Assembly (NCBI GenBank): GCA_030562195.1
Contig: JAUJPP010000007.1
Location: 2,480,001 to 2,544,000 of the forward strand
DNA length: 64,000 nucleotides
Source: Nipponacmea schrenckii
Taxonomy: Eukaryota; Mollusca; Gastropoda; Lottiidae
Direction: 5' to 3'
In this document: piece by piece, positions 57,475 through 64,000 of the stretch
Layout of the letters: each line of letters opens with the position of its first letter
How positions within the stretch are numbered: the stretch's first letter is position 1
Program-made: the position numbers and the translations under genes
Notes under the pieces: generated by a model
Database searches by the model: none
What the model saw: the letters and a program-made list of their open reading frames with translations, nothing else
What the model was told of the DNA's origin: nothing

Positions 57475-59568
57475 TAAATAGTGAGATATGGTTTCTCACA
57501 TCTATAATCACCATAAATAGTGAGATTTGGTTTCTCACATCTATAATTATCATGAATAGTGAGATTTGGTTTCTCACATCTATAATCACCATGAATAGTG
57601 AGATTTGGTATCTCATATCTATAATCATCATGAATAGTGAGATTTGGTTTCTCACAGCTATAATCATCATGAATAGTGAGATATTTGATTCTCATATCTA
57701 TTATCATCATGAATAGTGAGATATGGTTTCTCACATCTATAACCATCATGAATAGTAAGATGTGGTTTCTCATATCTATAATCATCATGAATAGTGAGAT
57801 TTGGTTTCTCACATCAATAATCACCATGAATAGTGAGATTTGGTTTCTCATTATCTATAATCATTGTGAATAGTGAGATTTGGTTTCTCATATCTATAAT
57901 CATTGTAAATAGTGAGATATGTGATTCTCACATCTATAATCATCATGAATAGTGAGATTTGTTTTTTTTTTATCTATAATCATCATGAATAGTGAGATTT
58001 GGTTTCTTATATCTATAATCATCGTGAATAGTGAGATATGGTTTCTCAAATCTTTAATCATCATGAATAGTGAGATTTGGTTTCTCACATCTATAACTAT
58101 CATAAATAGTGAGATTTGGTTTCTCACATCTATAACCATCATGAATAGTGAGATTTGGTTTTTCACATTTATAATCACCGTGAATAGTGAGATTTGGATT
58201 ATTTTATCTATAACCATCATGAATAGTGAGATTTGGTTTCTCATATCTATAATCATCCTGAATAGTGAGATTAGGTTTCTCACATCTATAATCTCCATGA
58301 ATAGTGAGATTTGATTTCTCATATCTATAATCACCATGACTAGTGAGATTTGGTTTCTCACATCTATAACCATCAAGAATAGTGAGATTTGGTTTCTCAC
58401 ATCTATAATCACCATGAATAGTGAGATTTGGATAATTCCATCTAAAATCATCATGAATTGTGATATTTAGTTTCTCTCATTATAATCACCACAAATAGTG
58501 AGATTTGGATAATTTCATCTATTATAATCATGAATTGTGATATTTGGTTTCTCACATCTATAATCACCATGAATAATGAGATTTGGATTATTCTATCTAT
58601 AATTATCACGAATAGTGAGATTTGGTTTTTCACATCTATAATCATCACAAATAGTGAAATTTTGTTTCTCTCATCTATAATCAGCATAAATAGTGAGATT
58701 TGATTTCTCACATCTATAACCATCATGAATTGTGAGATTTGGTTTCTCACATTTATAATCACCGTGAATAGTGAGATTTCGTTTCTCACATCTATAATCA
58801 TCATGAATAGTGAGATTTGGTTTCTCACATCTAAAACCATCATGAATAGTGAGATTTGGTTTCTCACATTTATAATCACCGTGAATAGTGAGATTTGGAT
58901 AATTCCATCTATAATCATCATGAATAGTGAGATTTGGTTTCTCACATTTATAATCAGCGTGAATAGTTAGATTTGGTTTCTTACATCTATAACCATCATG
59001 AATAGTGAGATTTGGTTTCTCACATTTATAATCACTGTGAATAGTGAGATTTGGATAATTCCATCTATAATCATCATGAATTGTGATATTTAGTTTATTC
59101 TATCTATAATCATCACGAATAGTGATATTCGGTTTCTCTCATCTGTAATCATCATGAATTGTGATATTTGGTTTCTCACATCTATAGGCCTAATAACCAT
59201 GAATAATGAGATTTGGATTATTCCATCCATAACCATCATGAATAGTGAGATTTGGTTTCTCACATCTATAGGCTAATCATCATCAATTTGAGATTTGGTT
59301 TCTCTCAACTATAATCACCATGAATAGTAAGATTTGGATTATTCCATCTATAACCATCAGGAATAGTGAGATTTGGTTTCTCACATTTATAATCACCGTG
59401 AATAGTGAGATTTGGATCATTCCATCTATAATCATCCTACCTACTGTGAAATTTGGTTTCTAACATCTATAATCTCCATGAATAGTGAGATTTGGTTTCT
59501 CACATCTATAATCTCCATGAATAGTGAGATTTGGTAGCTCACATCTAAATCATCCTACCTACTGTATA
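57475..59568. repeat. 39-bp satellite array, right block (~53 units)
   Basis: Same unit and orientation as 55216-56910, with several sub-variants (TTTGGATAATTCCATC, TTTGGATTATTCCATC). Interrupted at its end by the TACCGTATA-type element. A few units continue at 60462-60530. Confidence 0.88.
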
Positions 59569-60461
59569 ATTCCGAATATAGTGCGCAAGCATGTATCATG
59601 CGAAATCGGGGAAAATTGACACGACTTTATCGGGATACCGAGGAGTCGAGTCAAGAAAACGATTTTCAGTTGGTATTTCACAGACACCAATATCGGGAAA
59701 GAGTTGTCAATACGTAAGTCACCATTCATAGATTTTTTATAATAAACGATGCTCTACTGCAACTTACATTTCTACTATTTGTAATTTGTACATGACTTAT
59801 CGGGATACCACGGTATTCAATTACAGTACCGAGAAGTCGAGTCACGATTTTAAGTTGGCATTTCACAGATACCAATATTAATTATTATACTAATCGATAA
59901 ATTTGTACACGACTTTATTGAGATACCGCGCTATTCAATTACGGTACCGAGGAGTCAAGTCAAGAAAACGATTTTCAGTTGGTATTTCACAGACACCAAT
60001 ATCGGGAAAGAGTTGTCAATACGTAAGTCACCATTCATAGATTTTTTATAATAAACGATGCTCTACTGCAACTTACATTTCTACTATTTGTAATTTGTAT
60101 TTGCTATTCAATACGGTAATCACCTGATTCGGTATTTTTAATGCTAAGGAAAGTACCGAGGATGATATTCTACTTGAGGAAAAAATGTGCAATTACCCAG
60201 TTAACTTAGACGTATTGAAGAAGATTTGTGTTTTTTTTTTAATACTAACCGAGGGGTTTGAGGTCTATATCTAACTTACAATCCAAGGAAAACTATGTTT
60301 CTTTTTTACTATTAACCCCCTTTTTCAATAGATTCGTCCACAGTTTAATATATGAAATAATCGTCGTCGACATCAAAGGTAAAATAATACCGTGGATTGT
60401 AACTGCATATAGGCCGTTTTAGGGCAAAAACCTATGCATTATACACGGAATTATACGGTAA
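59569..60461. mobile_element. TACCGTATA-family DNA element, second copy, in the satellite
   Basis: The left end TACTGTATAATTCCG with GTGCGCAAGC matches, inverted, the right end TACCGTATAATTCCG ... ATGCATAGG. The interior shares GTCAATACGTAAGTCACCA and CGGGATACCG phrases with 46206-47968 and has the same internal duplication (59690-59780 and 59990-60090). No transposase. Confidence 0.72.
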
Positions 60462-60689
60462 TCACCATGAATAGTGAGATTATCCATCTATATAAATCAT
60501 CATGAATTGTGATATTTGGTTTCTCACATTTAAGTAATACACATGAACATAATGTGTATTTTTGAAAACAAATTATACACCGATGTTATTTAAGATCATG
60601 TGACCTAATCCTGATCTATGTAAAATAAAGTTTATTGCAGTGCATTCAATTAGCTACAATTGTCTATTAAATGATGCTAAATTAAAAAA

Positions 60690-62378
60690 ACCCGAATCGG
60701 AAATAACGGATCAGCCGCCATCTGGATAAGACTAATTCTTGTAAAACTCAAAATGGGGCCTCAGGGTTAAATCTAATTTGCATAATTTTAGATTTTCTAA
60801 AAACATTCAACGATTGCGCAAAAAAGTATGGGAAGGGATTTTTTAATTTCGCTTTTGCTTTTCTTTTATTTCCGGTTGAAATTTTCCAATAATTGTCAAA
60901 AATTTAAAAGGTCATATTTCGCGACCTTGACCTTCGGTGACCATTTGACCTGAACAAAAGTTATTGCCCTTGATTATATCTACCCAATGGTACATGTATC
61001 TTCACTTTTGTTGTCCGATGTTTACTTCCGGTTTTGCAGCCAATTGAAAATCACGAATTTTAACTTTAAAGAGCTCTGTCACGTGACCTAATTTACATAG
61101 GACAGAATTTCTTACATATTCCTTTTATGCTTAATCTCATCTTTCTATTAATATATCACACTTGGTATTTTGATCAAAATTGCGCGTTTAAAAATTTCAA
61201 AATTTTGTAATTTCTTCTATACTAACTGTGCGTGTTTTTCTTTAAATCGAAATAGGGTTTCGGGGGATAATTCGATTTGTGTTATTTTGATGTATATAGC
61301 ATCTATAACCGATTGACGAAATATATATGGAAACCGATTTTTGAATTTCGATTTTGATTTTGATTTTTATGAAAATTTTTTTTAAAAACTTTGAATGGTC
61401 GTATATTGTGACGTTGACCTTTGACGAATTTTTGACCTGTACAAACGTGATAGCTCTTGAGAAGTTCTATCCAATGATATATAAAGCTTTATTGTAAGAT
61501 GTATACTTCCAGTTTCATCACCATTTGAAAATTGCGAATTTTTGCAATAAAACAATCTGTTTAATGTGTGTTGCATTTGGGCGATCTACAAGATATGAGT
61601 TTCAGCGATCCAAATTTATTTTTTAGTTTAATCGTTCTACATCCAGTTAAAATGATTCAAAGTTATTATATATGTTAAATAAATGGAATTGTGGTCTATT
61701 TCCTGTTGTGGGTGATGTAAATATGGAATATTTGGAACGAAATTACAACCTTTAGAATTTAAAATTTTATCTCTTATGCAACAATAATATACAGTTGAGT
61801 GGAATAGTGGTCTAAGGGACGGAACTCTATTCAATATAAATTTGAAAGTGTAAAGCCGCACTATTTATTTGGTCCCTCAATGTTATACCCTTGCGACTTA
61901 CGACAACTTAAACGATTAGTGACCTTTGATTTATACAAAGTACATGTACATGTATATAGCTATCCAATGCTATATATATATATATTTTTGTAGAATGTGT
62001 ACTTTTAGTTTCATCCCCATCTGAAAATTGTGAATTTAATATATAAAACAATCTATTGGATATTATTCTCTGCGTTTTGGCGATATACAAAATATGAGTT
62101 TCGGCGATCCGGATATCTTTTTTTGATTAAACGACCCTTTATCCATTGTTTTTATTATGATTTTAACTTATTACCTATCTTAATTGATAATGAGGGCTAA
62201 GGATGGGGAGGAGCAAAGAGGGGGAAAAAGGGGGGGGGGGTATAGGAGCGTTTGTTATGAAATCCAAATCCATTTATAATGCACAATATTTTTTAATATA
62301 CCCTTTTTGTCTTTTGTTTAACGAACGAATCCCTGGATGCAACGCACTGCTTCAGTGCCGTTAGGCGTACGGCTCTAG
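60690..62378 (+). mobile_element. Helitron-like element, 'GGGACTTTG' family, copy 7 (tail end)
   Basis: The body has CAGCCGCCATCTGG, AAACTCAAAATGGGGCCTCA and CTTCCGG motifs in the same order as copy 2, then a second, related module (61240-62150). The tail ends with hairpin GCCGT, 7-nt loop, ACGGC (62357-62373) and TCTAG (62374-62378). The stem bases differ from GCCAC/GTGGC in the other copies, yet they still pair. The head was not found, so it is 5'-truncated. Confidence 0.65.
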
Positions 62379-62475
62379 TTCTTATTGAAGTCAAGTCCAG
62401 AGAACTCAGATAAAATTCAGATATTGCACATTTAAAATTTGAAGGTAAACAAATTGTTTTAATTTAAATATTTAC

Positions 62476-62649
62476 CTGTTGGAAATAGATTTTTATTAGT
62501 ACTATCTACAATTATAGGAACCTTGGCTGATAAAATATCTCCATTTCTAACAATAAGTTTAAATTTACCAACATCAATACCTTTCACCATATCATTACTC
62601 GTAAATACTTTTAAATCAACTTTTCTTGGTAGGTCAAATTTCTTTTTTC
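62476..62649 (-). CDS. PARP14-like gene (macro half), macro domain N-terminal exon
   Basis: 174 bp, phase 1-1, TTTAAAG acceptor and GGTAAA donor. Ends KFKLIVRNGDILSAKVPIIV and DSTNKNLFPTG, the GDI...(A)IV..xN start of a macro domain. The usual V-N-A/S-A-N is DSTN, so the Asn that helps position ADP-ribose is replaced. It probably binds ADP-ribose weakly or has lost hydrolase activity (inference). A complete macro domain results from joining with exons 57041, 54742 and 54114. Confidence 0.8.
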
Positions 62650-62849
62650 CTTTAAATAACAAATATACCAATGTTAGCAAGCTGTTGAAAAAATAATTGA
62701 AATTTTATCCTATTTCTTAAATTCTATGGAAGTAAGCTGATACAATATTTGTGAACATTCAACAATGTTTTGAATATCGATTTTCTAAATTCATCAAAGA
62801 ACAGTTTGTGTTGTACAACAAATTTAATAAACTAACAAATTATAACTAC

Positions 62850-62946
62850 CTCTTTTCTTAGGTTGAGGTCTATATTGAGATGTACTTATCTTAGGTTGAG
62901 GTCTAGATTGGGATGTACTATCTGAGTGAAATATAAATTGGAAAGC
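62850..62946 (-). CDS. PARP14-like gene (macro half), linker exon between macro domains
   Basis: 97 bp, phase 0 in and phase 1 out, TTTTCAG acceptor and GGTAGT donor. AFQFIFHSD (last helix of the upstream macro domain) is followed by two copies of STSQ-S/Y-RPQPK, a basic, Pro/Gln linker. Confidence 0.72.
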
Positions 62947-63306
62947 CTGAAAATTAATTTGAATGAAGTTTTGAAACAAGTTGACAGTGCCCTATATGAG
63001 GAGTTCATATAATATGTATTAATATGTATTATGTTATAATGAGTAAGTTTTTGAGCCTTAATTTTTGTAAAATATACTGAAAAAAAAAAAACACCTAATA
63101 GAAAATTAATATGAATGAATTAATATGAGTGACCCTTCAATGACCTTCAACCCTTCAATAACACTAGCACATTACAATTTTAAACTTTTATTTCTATTCA
63201 GTAGTTGTGTTACAGAAGTTTATTTACTTATAGCTTTTAGTAGAACCTCGATAACTGTACAAAAACAAACATAGACATTAAAGTTTCTATAAAATTTCCT
63301 GCTAAC

Positions 63307-63522
63307 CTTAACAGTGGCTGTATCACCTCCATATACTACAATGTTAATATTATCAATTTTTCCACCATTAACTTTATATTCATTAATACTATCATAAAAT
63401 GTTTTAGCAACAACATCTCTAGGATATCCTAAATTTCCAGTACCAATAGCTGGGAATGCTATTGATTGAAATCTTGCTTCTTCAGCAGTCACAAAACAGT
63501 CCAAAATTAGTTGTTTTAAGGA
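63307..63522 (-). CDS. PARP14-like gene (macro half), 3' half of the upstream macro domain
   Basis: 216 bp, phase 0-0, TCTTTTAG acceptor and GGTTAG donor. LDCFVTAEEARFQSIAFPAI is followed by GTGNLGYPRDVV, a well-conserved macro-domain phosphate loop, and then INIVVYGGDTATVK. This macro domain looks canonical in its binding loop. Its 5' part lies beyond the window on the minus strand. Confidence 0.85.
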
Positions 63523-64000
63523 CTAAAAGACATAAGATATTTCATCATAAAAAAAAGAGCAGCTTTGATTGCAAGTACAAATCATTGTTTGTTGTCTATT
63601 CACAGTTCATGTCATTTCTATAGAGCATTTTAAAAGCAGATAAAATAAAAATCAAAAGAAATTCCCCAAATACTATGAAAACGCAAACATAAGTCAGACA
63701 CAATATTTCAGTAAAAAAGTATCAGATCATTATGAAAATCAATAGGGATCATCTACATAATGACATTAACCTACAAAATAAAAACCAAAAGAATCCATAG
63801 AGAACTGTTGCCAGTGAGTGAGCACAAGTTGCACTCTACAGCTAAAGGAAATAATGCAAAGACAGACACCATAAATCAAGAAAAATCATTGGATCATCAT
63901 GAAACTTGACAGGGATCATCTGCATAATGACATTGACCCACAAAATAAAAATCAAAAGAATCCATAAAGAATTGTAGCATGTAGAGTGAGCACGAGCTGC
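63523..64000 (-). mobile_element. Intron with a pearl-like (P9/P10-type core) fragment
   Basis: From about 63720, ATCAGATCATTATGAAAATC, AATAGGGATCATCTACATAA and GTGAGCACAAGTTGC recur twice (63720-63850, 63880-64000), matching in reverse the core of P10 (ACTCACTCTACAG, GATCGGACAATTTTT). Head or tail lies outside. Confidence 0.45.

Noticed and set aside
55792..58970. Long repetitive ORFs on both strands, with 13-residue periods
   Set aside because: They arise from a 39-bp satellite whose length is a multiple of three; both strands are open, units are imperfect, and they lie in introns of a macro-domain gene.
55216..59568. CRISPR-like array
   Set aside because: Units are contiguous with no unique spacers, and the setting is a eukaryotic intron.

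Overview
This looks like a piece of an animal nuclear genome, most likely a mollusc (bivalve or gastropod). The sequence is AT-rich and intron-rich and shows no bacterial gene organisation. It is saturated with transposable elements, including 'pearl'-type elements: an ATACGCCCAC head, a GTCC/GTCT microsatellite and ~160-bp core repeats, a design known from bivalves. I have no species-level evidence.

Layout. 1-9.5 kb: nested dead retroelements. These are a Ty3/Gypsy pol fragment (+), a non-LTR RT fragment (-) broken by a 471-bp TTAA element, and a second Gypsy (-) with a pearl-like element in its gag. 9.5-16.7 kb: one degenerate BEL/Pao retrotransposon (-), interrupted by a tRNA-derived SINE in the integrase and a Helitron-like element in gag. 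16.7-23.8 kb: mostly unassigned DNA with a foldback element, 130-bp tandem repeats, a second TTAA element and a dead duplicate of the promoter and first exon of the gene that follows. 24.0-52.16 kb: a PARP14-like gene (+). It has a short first exon, a long low-complexity exon, a run of small phase 1-1 exons that encode seven RRM-like repeats split across exon borders, then KH-like exons up to a 500-N gap. Its ~17-kb last intron is packed with nested pearl-like and Helitron-like elements, a third TTAA element, a TACCGTATA element and an element carrying a RecQ-helicase fragment. 52.66-64 kb: exons on the minus strand encode the 3' half of a macro domain, a complete macro domain and a KH-like stretch, i.e. 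the central and C-terminal part of a PARP14-like protein. The introns hold a 39-bp satellite and more repeats.

How it fits together. Known PARP14 proteins run RRMs, KH-like repeats, macro domains, KH, WWE, ART. Here the RRM/KH half points into the gap from the left, and the macro/KH half points into the gap from the right on the other strand. The simplest reading is one antiviral-type PARP14-like gene whose right-hand contig was scaffolded backwards; two convergent partial genes remain possible. The WWE and ART domains are not visible.

The most unusual signal outside genes is that two unrelated repeat families share one architecture. Each has a long head hairpin, a tail that carries the inverted half of the head, a short terminal hairpin and CTAG or CTAT. 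Terminal hairpin sequences differ between copies while pairing is kept. This resembles Helentron/HINE-type rolling-circle elements. Exon borders, domain calls and repeat limits were read by eye; no alignment or database search was run.
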